From NCBI GenBank assembly GCA_007128275.1, contig SKXR01000228.1:1-9573 (forward strand): DNA of 9,573 nucleotides, written 5' to 3'. The position numbers and the translations under genes are program-made. The notes beneath the pieces were generated by a model. That model worked only from the letters and a program-made list of their open reading frames with translations, ran no database searches and was not told the origin of the DNA. Origin of the DNA: Kiritimatiellia bacterium. Its GTDB lineage: Bacteria > Verrucomicrobiota > Kiritimatiellia > SLAD01. The stretch's first letter is position 1, and every line of letters starts with the position of its first letter. Below are positions 1-6,487 of this stretch, piece after piece.

Positions 1-647
1 AGCCCGCGGCCCAACACGCGCTGACTGATGTGGTCCGGATTCTCGAGCACGTCCTTGTAGGTGGGCGAGGAGCCGATGGCGCTGACGATACCCTGTCCGA
101 CGCGCGCGATGATGGTGTCTTCCGTCGCGCCGCCGACGAGGCGTTCGAGGTTGGCGCGCACGGTCACGCGGGCTTTGACCAGTAGGCGAATGCCGTCCTT
201 GGCCACGGCGTCGAGCATGTTGGTGCCCTTGGCGGGATCGGGACAGTCGATGACCTTGGGATTCACGCTGGTGCGCACGGCGTCATAGACGTCGCGGCCG
301 GCCAGATCGATCGCGGCGGCTTGTTGGAAGCTCAGGTCGATGTTGGCTTTATCCGCGGCGATCAGGGCTTGGACGACGTTGATGACGTTGCCGCCCGCGA
401 GGTAATGCGCTTCCAATTCGTTCGTGCTTAATTGCAGCCCGGCTTTGACCATGCGAATGCGTGCGTCCACCATGACTTTCGGGGGCACGCGGCGCAGTTT
501 CATGGCCACGAGCGTGAACAGCGACACGCGCGCGCCGGAAGTCAGGGCGCGTACCCAGGTGCCGAGAAACGAGAAGAAGATGCCGACTAGGATCAGGGCG
601 CCGATGGCCAATAAGACCACGACAATGGTTAACAGTTGATCGATCAT
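1..647 (-). CDS. floA: Flotillin-like protein FloA, 3' end outside the window
   Basis: This is the N-terminal 215 residues of a flotillin-like membrane scaffold protein; the family is about 330 residues long, so roughly the last third lies beyond base 1. FloA proteins organise functional membrane microdomains. Translation gives MIDQLLTIVVVLLAIG, a single hydrophobic membrane segment at about residues 4-30. It is followed by the family-typical stretches KLRRVPPKVMVDARI, NVVQALIAADKANIDLS, QQAAAIDLAGRDVYDAV and SVNPKVIDCP, then a prohibitin/SPFH-like portion (KARVTVRANLERLVGGA). The start is chosen because a good AGGAG ribosome binding site (656-660) sits 8 nt upstream, immediately after the stop of the preceding gene. 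It is the last visible gene of an operon with two NfeD genes, matching the known NfeD-flotillin association. No internal stop or frameshift is seen. Confidence 0.95.
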   Translation of the reverse strand, partial: MIDQLLTIVVVLLAIGALILVGIFFSFLGTWVRALTSGARVSLFTLVAMKLRRVPPKVMVDARIRMVKAGLQLSTNELEAHYLAGGNVINVVQALIAADKANIDLSFQQAAAIDLAGRDVYDAVRTSVNPKVIDCPDPAKGTNMLDAVAKDGIRLLVKARVTVRANLERLVGGATEDTIIARVGQGIVSAIGSSPTYKDVLENPDHISQRVLGRG

Positions 648-655
648 TTCGTTGA

Positions 656-660
656 CTCCT
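656..660 (-). promoter_or_regulatory. Shine-Dalgarno site of floA
   Basis: AGGAG on the minus strand lies 8 nt before the floA ATG and directly abuts the TAA stop of the upstream gene. It is the clearest ribosome binding site of the operon and fixes the floA start. The 13-nt gap leaves little room for a separate promoter, so floA is probably co-transcribed. Confidence 0.8.
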
Positions 661-1884
661 TTATGGTTTCTGTGAAAGCGCGTCGCGTGTCCGGGGTTCC
701 GGAGAACCTTGGGCGCCGCTCAAAGGCGGTGGACGTGGCCCATATTGTACATCCGTTAAACCGAGGATCAAGCCGCCCAACCCGATAAACAGGATGGCGA
801 TGGTCCCGATAGAACCCACGATAGGGAGGCCTGTCAGAAAGTAAAGCAAAAGGAGTCCGATTGCGAGGGTGCCGGCGACGCGGAAGTACGGTTGCGGGCC
901 TCGTCGCCGTAGGACGACTCCGCCGAGCGCAAGGGCGACCACGATTTTGGCGAGGTACAACAGGATGGCATAGGCGCCGGCCAATACGATGCCCGCAGGG
1001 ATGCCGATGACGGTCAGGACGGCCAGTACGGCCGCCGCGGGGATCAAAAAGAAGGCAAGACTGCCGATCAGGGCGCTGTTCCAGAAGGAACGGCGGATGC
1101 GTCGCACGGCGTGTCCCGTATAGCGGGGAAAGAGGGCGGTGAAGATGAGGCCGGTGAACAGCGCACCGGAGAACAGCAAGAATTGGATCATGAGATCCTG
1201 TCCAAGACCAACGCCCGTGGCGGGCAATTCGCGTCGTTCGACGACGCCTCCAACGTGGACGTGCTGATCCAGTATCAGATCCCGCGGGGCGGTGTAGATG
1301 AGGTCGCCGCCGATGTGGGCGCCTTGCAGGAAGGTGATGTCGTCTGCCCGGAGATAGAGGTCGCCGTCGACCCGACCGCTGATGATGGCGCGCTTGGCCC
1401 AGATGGCCGCGCGCCCGTGGATCCGACCTTGCACGATCACGTTATGCGCCGCCAACAGCGCGTCCCGTTCGACGATCGCTTCCGGCTCGAGTTTCACCGT
1501 GCGCGTCGCGGCGCCCATGAGGCTGGATCCGATGTGTCCGTGCACGAGCACGCTGTTGCGTGCGGCGAAGCGCGCGCTTTCGTCGACGTGCCCGTCGAAC
1601 GTGATCTGCTTGGCCGCCGCCCAGACGTCCTTGGCGAATCGGCCGTTCAGGTCGGCGGTTCCGGCCAACCCAAAGAAGGATTCGTCCATGTGGCCCCAGA
1701 CCGTGATGGTCTCCGCCATCAGCCAAAGTTCGCGGGGTTGCCGTTCGTCGACCTGTTGGAGGAAATGCTCGGCCTGGCGGAATTCGAGGCCGCCGGCGTC
1801 GGCCGTCTCCAGCCCCCCCGAAAGTCCAAGTCCCGTGACGAGCAGCGTTGCGATGTGATGAAGCGAACGCTTTCGGAAACTCAT
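661..1884 (-). CDS. Bactofilin-like beta-helix protein with signal peptide and polytopic membrane C-terminus
   Basis: The 407-residue protein has no certain named function. Residues 1-30 look like a signal peptide, with basic SFRKR, a hydrophobic core and a likely cut after TADA. Residues about 58-215 are a series of short hydrophobic repeats with turn glycines (ITVWGHMDES, ITFDGHVDES, SVLVHGHIGSS, VIVQGRIHGR, AIISGRVDGD, ITFLQGAHIGGD). This is the pattern of a polymer-forming, bactofilin-like right-handed beta-helix. Residues about 230-376 hold roughly five membrane segments, including GLPIVGSIGTIAILFIG, and the tail is proline-rich. The start at 1884 is preferred over one 36 codons upstream because it overlaps the stop of the preceding NfeD gene as ATGA, gives a proper signal peptide and has GGAA just upstream. 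Position between NfeD and FloA suggests a structural role in the same membrane assembly; that is inference. Confidence 0.8.
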   Translation of the reverse strand: MSFRKRSLHHIATLLVTGLGLSGGLETADAGGLEFRQAEHFLQQVDERQPRELWLMAETITVWGHMDESFFGLAGTADLNGRFAKDVWAAAKQITFDGHVDESARFAARNSVLVHGHIGSSLMGAATRTVKLEPEAIVERDALLAAHNVIVQGRIHGRAAIWAKRAIISGRVDGDLYLRADDITFLQGAHIGGDLIYTAPRDLILDQHVHVGGVVERRELPATGVGLGQDLMIQFLLFSGALFTGLIFTALFPRYTGHAVRRIRRSFWNSALIGSLAFFLIPAAAVLAVLTVIGIPAGIVLAGAYAILLYLAKIVVALALGGVVLRRRGPQPYFRVAGTLAIGLLLLYFLTGLPIVGSIGTIAILFIGLGGLILGLTDVQYGPRPPPLSGAQGSPEPRTRDALSQKP

Positions 1885-2393
1885 GCCGCTTCCGTTTCCG
1901 TGGATGTTGCCGGGGGCGGGGCCACTTCGCGAACGGTAATGTGGTTGCCGGTGACATGCATTACGCGGACATGGGCGCCGACATCGATCCATTTGCCTTC
2001 GGCCACGGCATCGAGACGTTTCCCGTCGATCTTGATCAGGCCGGAAGGGCCGAGCGGAGTCAGGGCGATCCCTTCCTTGCCGACCATTTCTCGGAGCGAG
2101 GTGGCGGCGCTCTTATACCCCGCCGTGTCCGTGGACAGGGTCAGGGATTTGCCCAGCCGAGTTTTCGGCACCAGTTGCATCCACAACACGATGGAGATGC
2201 CCAGAAAGACGAGGATGGCCATGGCCGCCATAACCCCTCGTTGCGGGCCGAACGCAATAAAGCCCATGCCGACGGCGGCAAGGAGCGCGAGGCCTCCGAT
2301 GAAGCCCAGCACGCCGCCCGGCACAAAGATCTCCGCGCCCATCAACAGCAGGCCGGCGAGTACAAGAATGATGAAGAGTTGGGTGGTGTCCAT
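1881..2393 (-). CDS. Short NfeD family membrane protein (no protease domain)
   Basis: The 170-residue protein has hydrophobic segments at about residues 5-24, 27-48 and 54-74. A C-terminal OB-fold of NfeD type follows at about 104-157 (VGKEGIALTPLGPSGLIKIDG, then LDAVAEGKWIDVGAHVRV, then HVTGNHITVREV). The motif GAEIFVPGGVLGFIGG matches the membrane part of the NfeD family. The tail is rich in Pro, Thr, Glu and Ala. It lacks the ClpP-like protease domain of the neighbouring long NfeD, so it is the truncated class that usually accompanies flotillin-type proteins. It follows the long NfeD by 48 nt and overlaps the next gene by 4 nt, which suggests translational coupling. No convincing Shine-Dalgarno precedes its ATG. 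The likely role is an adaptor for the SPFH protein FloA, inferred from family context. Confidence 0.9.
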   Translation of the reverse strand: MDTTQLFIILVLAGLLLMGAEIFVPGGVLGFIGGLALLAAVGMGFIAFGPQRGVMAAMAILVFLGISIVLWMQLVPKTRLGKSLTLSTDTAGYKSAATSLREMVGKEGIALTPLGPSGLIKIDGKRLDAVAEGKWIDVGAHVRVMHVTGNHITVREVAPPPATSTETEAA

Positions 2394-2441
2394 GGGGTAA
2401 AGAATAAGTAGGGGTTCAGGGTTGCTGGGTTTATGGATAGC

Positions 2442-3899
2442 TCACTGAGGGGTGTCCGTTTCTGCTTTGTCCAGGGCTTCTACGATGATCCGGTTTCCGT
2501 GCGTTTCGACGACGCGCACGCGCTGGTTCTCACCGATATAATCCCCCTGCGTAATCACGTCGAGCCGTTGATCTTCAAACAAGGCGGTGCCGGCCGGATA
2601 CAAGGGGGATATCGTGACGCCTTCTTTTCCCACCCAGCCGGTTGAATCCTTGGACGATGAATACCCTTCGCTTCGGGTCGTGGCCTGATCGAGCACCAGC
2701 CGGTGAAAGATCGTGGTCTTTGGCAAGAACTTACCCAGCAAGGCGGCGCCTACGGCCGCGCCAACGATGGCCGAAGACAGTTTCAATAGCGGGATTTGCA
2801 ACTCGGGGAAGGACGGAATCCATGGGTCGCCGGGAAACCGTTCGACCATGGCGTTCAACAATCCCCAAAGAACCAGCAACAGACCCGTAAATCCGATCAC
2901 CCCGAAGCCCGGCAACACGAACACCTCCACCAGAATCAAGGTGATGCCCAGAATGAAGAGGAGGATGTCTTCGTTGCCGGCCAACCCCGCGATGTGATGG
3001 CCCGCAAAGAAGAGGAGCAGGCACAGGATGCCGGCTATGCCGGGCACCCCGAAACCGGGCGACTGGAACTCGAGATACAGCCCGAGGAAACCGATCATCA
3101 TGAGGAGGGGACCGATCACTTGTAGAAACCGGGCGATTCGTTCCGCCGCGGTGATTTCCAGTTCGTGCCGCTGAGCGCGTCCGAACCCGACGGCTTCCAT
3201 CATTTCATCGAGATTATCGTAGGTCCCTTCCGAGAGCAGGGGGTTCTGATCCTCCCCGAATCGCCGTTCCGCCTCCATGTTGGTCAAGGTCAGCAGTTGC
3301 CCTTCCTTGCTGATCACTTCCCCGTCCACGATGTATTCGATTTCCGGGCGGACCATGGCGGAAGCCAGGGTTTCGTCCCGGCCTTTGCGTTGGGCGATAC
3401 CGCGCACGAGGCTGTCTACATAGGACATGATCTTCTCGCGTTCGGCGTCGGGCAGGGGCTGTACGCCGCCTCCCGGAGACATCATGATGGGCATGGCATC
3501 GCCGATTTTGGAACCGGGCGCCATATAGATGAAGTCGCTGGCCAGGGCAATAATGGCACCGGCGGATATCGCGTTATGCTCGACGAACGTGTAGGTGGGT
3601 ACTTCCAGACGGGCGATCAGGTCAATGATGTCTTCCGTGATGTTGACCGCGCCTCCGGGGGTGTCCATCGGGAATATGACCGCGTCGGCTCCTTTGGTGG
3701 CTGCTTCGGCCAGTCCGCGACGGACCACATACAGGAGGGCCGGTTCAATAGGCCCGCGGATGGGCAGGATATAGACGAGCTTGTCCACGGAGGGATCGTC
3801 CAAGGGGGCGGGTTCCGTGTCGGCCCGAGTCATGCCGGTATACATGAGGCCCAGTAGGGTGCAAATCGCCCCTAAAAATATGATAAAACGATGTCTCAT
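2442..3899 (-). CDS. nfeD: NfeD-type membrane-bound serine protease with ClpP-like domain
   Basis: The 485-residue protein starts with a signal or anchor sequence (residues 1-26). A ClpP-like serine protease domain follows at about 38-235, then several membrane segments (about 258-355 and 372-390), and a C-terminal NfeD OB-fold (about 422-476, GWVGKEGVTISPLYPAG to THGNRIIVEAL). The protease shows the DTPGGAV motif at 79-85 and SAGA with candidate nucleophile Ser112. Candidate general base Lys156 lies in REKIMSY, consistent with the Ser-Lys dyad of the Pyrococcus NfeD homologue 1510-N. Family members cleave membrane proteins and work with SPFH/stomatin partners; FloA in the same operon fits. 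The start at 3899 is chosen over one 26 codons upstream because AGGGG lies 4 nt before it. The upstream start would also fall ahead of the likely transcription start. Confidence 0.92.
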   Translation of the reverse strand: MRHRFIIFLGAICTLLGLMYTGMTRADTEPAPLDDPSVDKLVYILPIRGPIEPALLYVVRRGLAEAATKGADAVIFPMDTPGGAVNITEDIIDLIARLEVPTYTFVEHNAISAGAIIALASDFIYMAPGSKIGDAMPIMMSPGGGVQPLPDAEREKIMSYVDSLVRGIAQRKGRDETLASAMVRPEIEYIVDGEVISKEGQLLTLTNMEAERRFGEDQNPLLSEGTYDNLDEMMEAVGFGRAQRHELEITAAERIARFLQVIGPLLMMIGFLGLYLEFQSPGFGVPGIAGILCLLLFFAGHHIAGLAGNEDILLFILGITLILVEVFVLPGFGVIGFTGLLLVLWGLLNAMVERFPGDPWIPSFPELQIPLLKLSSAIVGAAVGAALLGKFLPKTTIFHRLVLDQATTRSEGYSSSKDSTGWVGKEGVTISPLYPAGTALFEDQRLDVITQGDYIGENQRVRVVETHGNRIIVEALDKAETDTPQ

Positions 3900-3929
3900 A
3901 GGTCCCCTGATCAAAAAGTTCACTGATAT

Positions 3930-3957
3930 AGTATACCAGAGTAGGGGAAAATGACTA
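3930..3957 (-). promoter_or_regulatory. Sigma70-like promoter of the nfeD-floA operon
   Basis: On the minus strand, TAGTCA (3952-3957) is separated by 16 bp from TATACT (3930-3935), which matches five of six consensus -10 bases. Transcription would begin near 3923, giving a leader of about 24 nt before the ATG at 3899. Both the position and the hexamers support the shorter NfeD start. No operator was recognised beside it. Confidence 0.6.
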
Positions 3958-4010
3958 CCCTTCTTCGTCTTTCGCACGTGGGGTCCCGGAGCCGGCGATT
4001 ACCCTCCAAT

Positions 4011-4178
4011 TCAACAGCGCGCATGGCAATGGAGGGCGGAGCTCTGCGACGCCGGGTACGGGCGAGGCGCCTGTTCCTTATCCAATCGGGCACGCCGCAG
4101 GTTCCGGTCTCGCATAGCTCGACCCAATCCCATTCCGCCGATGTTTCGGCTGTTGCCGGTCAGTATTTCGTGTATCAT
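4011..4178 (-). CDS. Possible small orphan ORF, 55 residues
   Basis: A short frame starts MIHEILTGNSRNIGGMG and ends ALHCHARC before a TGA stop. AGAAG (4183-4187) lies 4 nt before the ATG. It is basic and arginine-rich with no membrane segment or known motif. It lies between two divergently transcribed operons, overlaps no other gene and would need its own promoter, which I could not find. It may well be chance; the main point in its favour is the plausible ribosome binding site. Confidence 0.15.
   Translation of the reverse strand: MIHEILTGNSRNIGGMGLGRAMRDRNLRRARLDKEQAPRPYPASQSSALHCHARC
4153..4178 (+). promoter_or_regulatory. Weak candidate promoter for the SDR-folB-glycosyltransferase operon
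   Basis: TTGCCG (4153-4158) and TATCAT (4173-4178, five of six consensus bases) have the right order and distance from the gene start, but the spacer is only 14 bp. The -10 element is the stronger half. A leader of about 40 nt would include the heptad repeat and the ribosome binding site. Confidence 0.3.
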
Positions 4179-4200
4179 ACGACTTCTTTCGCGTGAGGCG

Positions 4201-4214
4201 GAAGATCGAAGATA
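4201..4214 (+). repeat. Two-unit heptad repeat beside a ribosome binding site
   Basis: GAAGATC and GAAGATA stand in tandem just before the AGGGAG ribosome binding site (4214-4219) of the following gene. Two units alone could be chance. They are noted because three other intergenic sites in this window also carry 7-bp units beginning with GA. Confidence 0.4.
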
Positions 4215-4224
4215 GGGAGCCGGT

Positions 4225-4953
4225 ATGGATTTGAAGGGAAAGAAAGCGCTTGTGACGGGCGGTTCGGTGCGCATCGGCAGGGCCATTTGCGAAATGCTGG
4301 CCGATGCCGGGGCCGATGTCTGCGTTCATTATAACCACTCGTACGACAAAGCCTGCGCGTTGCGTGATCAACTTGAGGCGCGCGGTGTGGAGGCGCATAT
4401 CGCGGAAGCCAACCTGATGACGGAAACGGCCTGCACGGAATTGATGGAAAAAGCCGTGGCGATGATGGGACCGCTGGATATCCTGATCAATAACGCGTCC
4501 GTGTTCAATAAAGAGACCTTGGACCAGGCGGATATGGACGTGTGGATGGGGGAGATGTGGCCGAACTTCTTTGCTCCCGTGCAGTTGCTGCGCGCGTTTG
4601 CGCAACACAGCGAGAAAGGGAAGGTCGTCAACCTGTTGGACCGGCGCATCACGTCACAGGACACGGCGTGTGTGCCTTACCTGATCAGCAAGAAAGCGCT
4701 GGCGGAAGTGACCCGGCTGGCGGCGTTGCATTACGCGCCACGCATCACCGTGAACGGCGTGGCCCCGGGCGCGGTCTTACCGCCGCCGGGCAAGGACGAG
4801 CAGTACATCAAGGATCACGCCGGTCCCGTACCGTTGGAACTACGCGTGGCCCCGGAAGATATTGCCGGTGCGGTGCGGTTTGTGCTGGAAAATGATACAA
4901 TCACCGGACAGATTGTATTTGTGGACGGGGGACAGCATCTCGGAGCAATGTAG
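4225..4953 (+). CDS. SDR-family pteridine reductase (FolM/PTR1-type dihydropteridine or dihydrofolate reductase)
   Basis: This 242-residue short-chain dehydrogenase has the dinucleotide motif TGGSVRIG (11-18), NNAS (89-92) and catalytic Tyr152 and Lys156 (YLISK). The usual catalytic Ser, 13 residues before Tyr, is Asp139 (NLLDRR). That Asp-Tyr-Lys set is the hallmark of pteridine reductases such as Leishmania PTR1 and E. coli FolM, which reduce dihydromonapterin or dihydrofolate with NADPH. The ending ITGQIVFVDGGQHL is the standard SDR C-terminus. AGGGAG sits 5 nt before the ATG. The next gene is FolB, so it very likely acts on pterins in folate or tetrahydromonapterin synthesis. A general SDR of another substrate class remains possible, but the Asp139 and the neighbour argue against it. 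Confidence 0.85.
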   Translation: MDLKGKKALVTGGSVRIGRAICEMLADAGADVCVHYNHSYDKACALRDQLEARGVEAHIAEANLMTETACTELMEKAVAMMGPLDILINNASVFNKETLDQADMDVWMGEMWPNFFAPVQLLRAFAQHSEKGKVVNLLDRRITSQDTACVPYLISKKALAEVTRLAALHYAPRITVNGVAPGAVLPPPGKDEQYIKDHAGPVPLELRVAPEDIAGAVRFVLENDTITGQIVFVDGGQHLGAM

Positions 4954-4973
4954 AATGCCGATTGCCGAATGGT
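4953..4973 (+). repeat. Degenerate heptad repeat after the SDR gene
   Basis: Three consecutive 7-bp units GAATGCC, GATTGCC and GAATGGT start at the last base of the SDR stop codon. The middle unit GATTGCC is identical to one unit of the array beside the tRNA gene (read on the minus strand). Confidence 0.45.
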
Positions 4974-4988
4974 GGTGGGAAAGGGAGC

Positions 4989-5054
4989 GTGTTCAGCTAG
5001 TGAGACGGATCTATCTCATCGCAAACTGAACACTGAACACTGAACACTGAACAC
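4989..5054 (+). repeat. Four-copy heptamer CTGAACA with upstream anti-repeat and nested hairpins
   Basis: CTGAACA occurs four times in perfect tandem (5026-5053) and is followed by C. GTGTTCAG at 4989-4996 is the exact reverse complement of CTGAACAC and could pair with any of the four copies. Between them TGAGA (5001-5005) can pair with TCTCA (5014-5018), so the RNA could form a nested two-stem structure with four alternative registers. It lies in the 136-nt gap between the SDR gene and folB, ending about 35 nt before the folB start. No T tract follows, so it is not an ordinary terminator. Confidence 0.75.
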
Positions 5055-5089
5055 GAGTCGCCACCGACCTGCAACGAATGGACGAAAAC

Positions 5090-5449
5090 ATGAGCGATAG
5101 AATATACATCCGGGATTTGGCGTTGCGCTGTATTATCGGCATTTATCCCGATGAACGTCGCGAGCGGCAGGACGTGATTATTAATGTGATCATGGAAGGC
5201 GATTTGTCCGCCGCGCCGGTGTCCGATCAGATCGAGGATACGATCAATTACAAGTCGATTAAGAAGGCCATCGTACGCATGGTAGAGGATAGCGCGTTCA
5301 ATCTGATTGAAACCATGGCTTCCCGCATCCTGGATATCTGTTTCGAAGACGACAAGGTGCGTCGCGCGACGGTGACGGTGGATAAACCCGGTGCGCTCCG
5401 GTTTGCGCGCAGTGTGGCCGTGGAAATGGCGCGCGAGCGGCCTGCTTGA
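5090..5449 (+). CDS. folB: Dihydroneopterin aldolase (FolB; FolX-like epimerase possible)
   Basis: The 119-residue protein has the usual length of the family. It catalyses retro-aldol cleavage of 7,8-dihydroneopterin to 6-hydroxymethyl-7,8-dihydropterin in folate synthesis. The active-site residues known from S. aureus FolB align well: Glu22 (PDERRERQ), Tyr54 (INYKSI) and Lys99 (VDKPGALRFA). The KPGA motif favours FolB, while QDVIINV and EDTINYKSIKK also recall FolX, the dihydroneopterin triphosphate epimerase. The start is uncertain: an in-frame ATG at 5078 would add MDEN. The one at 5090 is preferred because MSDRIYIRDL is the normal family beginning and a weak GGA precedes it; neither has a strong ribosome binding site. 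It follows the pteridine reductase gene and its stop is 11 nt before the glycosyltransferase start. Confidence 0.88.
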   Translation: MSDRIYIRDLALRCIIGIYPDERRERQDVIINVIMEGDLSAAPVSDQIEDTINYKSIKKAIVRMVEDSAFNLIETMASRILDICFEDDKVRRATVTVDKPGALRFARSVAVEMARERPA

Positions 5450-5452
5450 AGG
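5448..5452 (+). promoter_or_regulatory. Shine-Dalgarno site deciding the GT9 start
   Basis: GAAGG overlaps the folB stop codon and lies 8 nt before the ATG at 5461. It favours this ATG over a TTG at 5446 in the same frame, which would have no ribosome binding site. The overlap with the folB stop suggests translational coupling. Confidence 0.55.
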
Positions 5453-5460
5453 CAGACGGC

Positions 5461-6381
5461 ATGATTGCGAAGCGCGTTCGATTTCTGGTGTTGCGCGGGG
5501 GGGCGATCGGCGATTTCATCGCGACCCTTCCCGCGCTGACGGCCATCCGGGAACGGTGGCCGGACGCCTATGTCGAGCTCATCGGGTACCCGCATATCGC
5601 CCGGCTGGCGCTTGACGGAGGCTTGGTCGACCGCATCGAATCGTTGGATCGCGCCCGGATCGCCAATTTCTTCGCCTTGGTCCCCAGTTTTACCGAGGAT
5701 CAGGTGGAGTACATCCGGTCGTTCGACATGGTTATTTCTTATCTGCACGATCCGGACGGCAGTGTGCAGTATAATCTCCAGTTGGCGGGTGCCCGGCAGG
5801 TGGTGTATGGGTCGCCGATTGTGGAGGAAGGCTGTCATGCCGTGGATCATCTGTTGAAGCCGCTTGAAACACTGGCCATCTACGAGTCCGGAAAATCGCC
5901 GACGCTGCGGATCAGCGAAGGGCAACGGCAGTGGGGGCGCGATGTGTTGAAAGCGCGGGGGATTCAAGCGGATCCGTACCTTATCCATCCCGGCAGCGGC
6001 AGCCCGCGGAAGAACTGGCCGGTGGAATGTTTCCTGACACTGGCCGACCGTATCCGCTCGGAAAAGAAGGGTGCCCCGATCTTTCTGGTGGGGGAAGCCG
6101 ATGATGCCGTCGCCCGCGCGTTGGATCGGCACGAGGTGCTGCGCGACTTGACGCTGCTGCAAGTGGCTTCATTACTGAGCGCTTCGCATGCGTATGTCGG
6201 CAACGATTCGGGCATTACGCATCTGGCGGCTTCGCTGGGGATACCCGTCACGGCCCTGTTCGGGCCCAGTTCGTCGGATCAGTGGGGTCCGCGGGGCCGG
6301 CGGGTGACCATCCTGGCAGCGCGCGATGCCGACTTGCGGAGGATCACGCCCGACGAAGTACTGAAGAGCCTGCCTGCATAG
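5461..6381 (+). CDS. Glycosyltransferase family 9 (heptosyltransferase-like)
   Basis: The 306-residue enzyme is of GT-B fold, in the ADP-heptose:LPS heptosyltransferase family (WaaC/WaaF/WaaQ class), which builds the inner LPS core on the cytoplasmic face. Visible motifs are RGGAIGDFIATLPAL (12-26), with Asp18 in the position of the family's N-terminal catalytic Asp. IHPGSGSPRKNWP (175-187) is the phosphate-binding loop, and GNDSGITHLAASLGIP (247-262) followed by VTALFGPS is the donor-binding signature. The length is slightly below the usual 320-350. It is the third gene of a unit with two pterin genes, with no obvious functional link to them. It is closer in role to the rhamnose genes that follow after a probable terminator. 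The exact sugar and acceptor cannot be told from sequence; heptose is likely only by family. Confidence 0.88.
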   Translation: MIAKRVRFLVLRGGAIGDFIATLPALTAIRERWPDAYVELIGYPHIARLALDGGLVDRIESLDRARIANFFALVPSFTEDQVEYIRSFDMVISYLHDPDGSVQYNLQLAGARQVVYGSPIVEEGCHAVDHLLKPLETLAIYESGKSPTLRISEGQRQWGRDVLKARGIQADPYLIHPGSGSPRKNWPVECFLTLADRIRSEKKGAPIFLVGEADDAVARALDRHEVLRDLTLLQVASLLSASHAYVGNDSGITHLAASLGIPVTALFGPSSSDQWGPRGRRVTILAARDADLRRITPDEVLKSLPA

Positions 6382-6413
6382 GGGTCCCGCTGTTTGTCGC
6401 CCGCGTTGAAGGA

Positions 6414-6462
6414 CGAATCCGTGCCCGCCGGCGCCCGTCCCGGATTTCGGTGTTGTTTTATT
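6414..6462 (+). terminator. Probable intrinsic terminator after the GT9 gene
   Basis: CGAATCCG (6414-6421) pairs with CGGATTTCG (6441-6449), leaving one bulged T. The 19-nt loop is GC-rich with its own small palindromes. A T-rich tract follows (6451-6462, nine T of twelve). A second weaker signal, CGGGC then TTTTT, ends at 6472. It would separate the pterin-GT9 unit from rfbD. The 106-nt gap shows no convincing promoter for rfbD, so read-through cannot be excluded. Confidence 0.45.
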
Positions 6463-6487
6463 CGGGCTTTTTCATAAGCTGGCCCGG

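Larger units (their letters stand above)
3958..4224. other. Divergent intergenic region between nfeD and the SDR gene
   Basis: Apart from the nfeD promoter at its left edge, this stretch has no recognisable gene. It contains a 7-bp perfect stem CCCTCCA (4002-4008) and TGGAGGG (4030-4036) with a 21-nt loop and no T tract on either strand, so it is unlikely to be a simple terminator. It also contains a small unassigned minus-strand ORF (4011-4178), a weak forward promoter and a short heptad repeat. Forward and reverse open frames exist here but resemble no family I know. Confidence 0.5.

Noticed and set aside
1111..2400. Long forward open frame of 429 codons antisense to the beta-helix and NfeD genes
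   Set aside because: It is a product of GC-rich codon use opposite real genes. The translation is low-complexity with no domain, while the minus strand encodes recognisable families.
4002..4036. Hairpin CCCTCCA/TGGAGGG as a terminator
   Set aside because: No T tract on either strand, and it lies between divergent genes where no terminator is expected.
5026..5054. CTGAACA tandem copies as a CRISPR array
   Set aside because: The units are 7 bp with no spacers and no cas genes nearby.
5248..6162. Reverse open frame of 304 codons opposite folB and the GT9 gene
   Set aside because: The plus strand has clear FolB and GT9 motifs; the reverse product matches no family and spans two genes and their junction.
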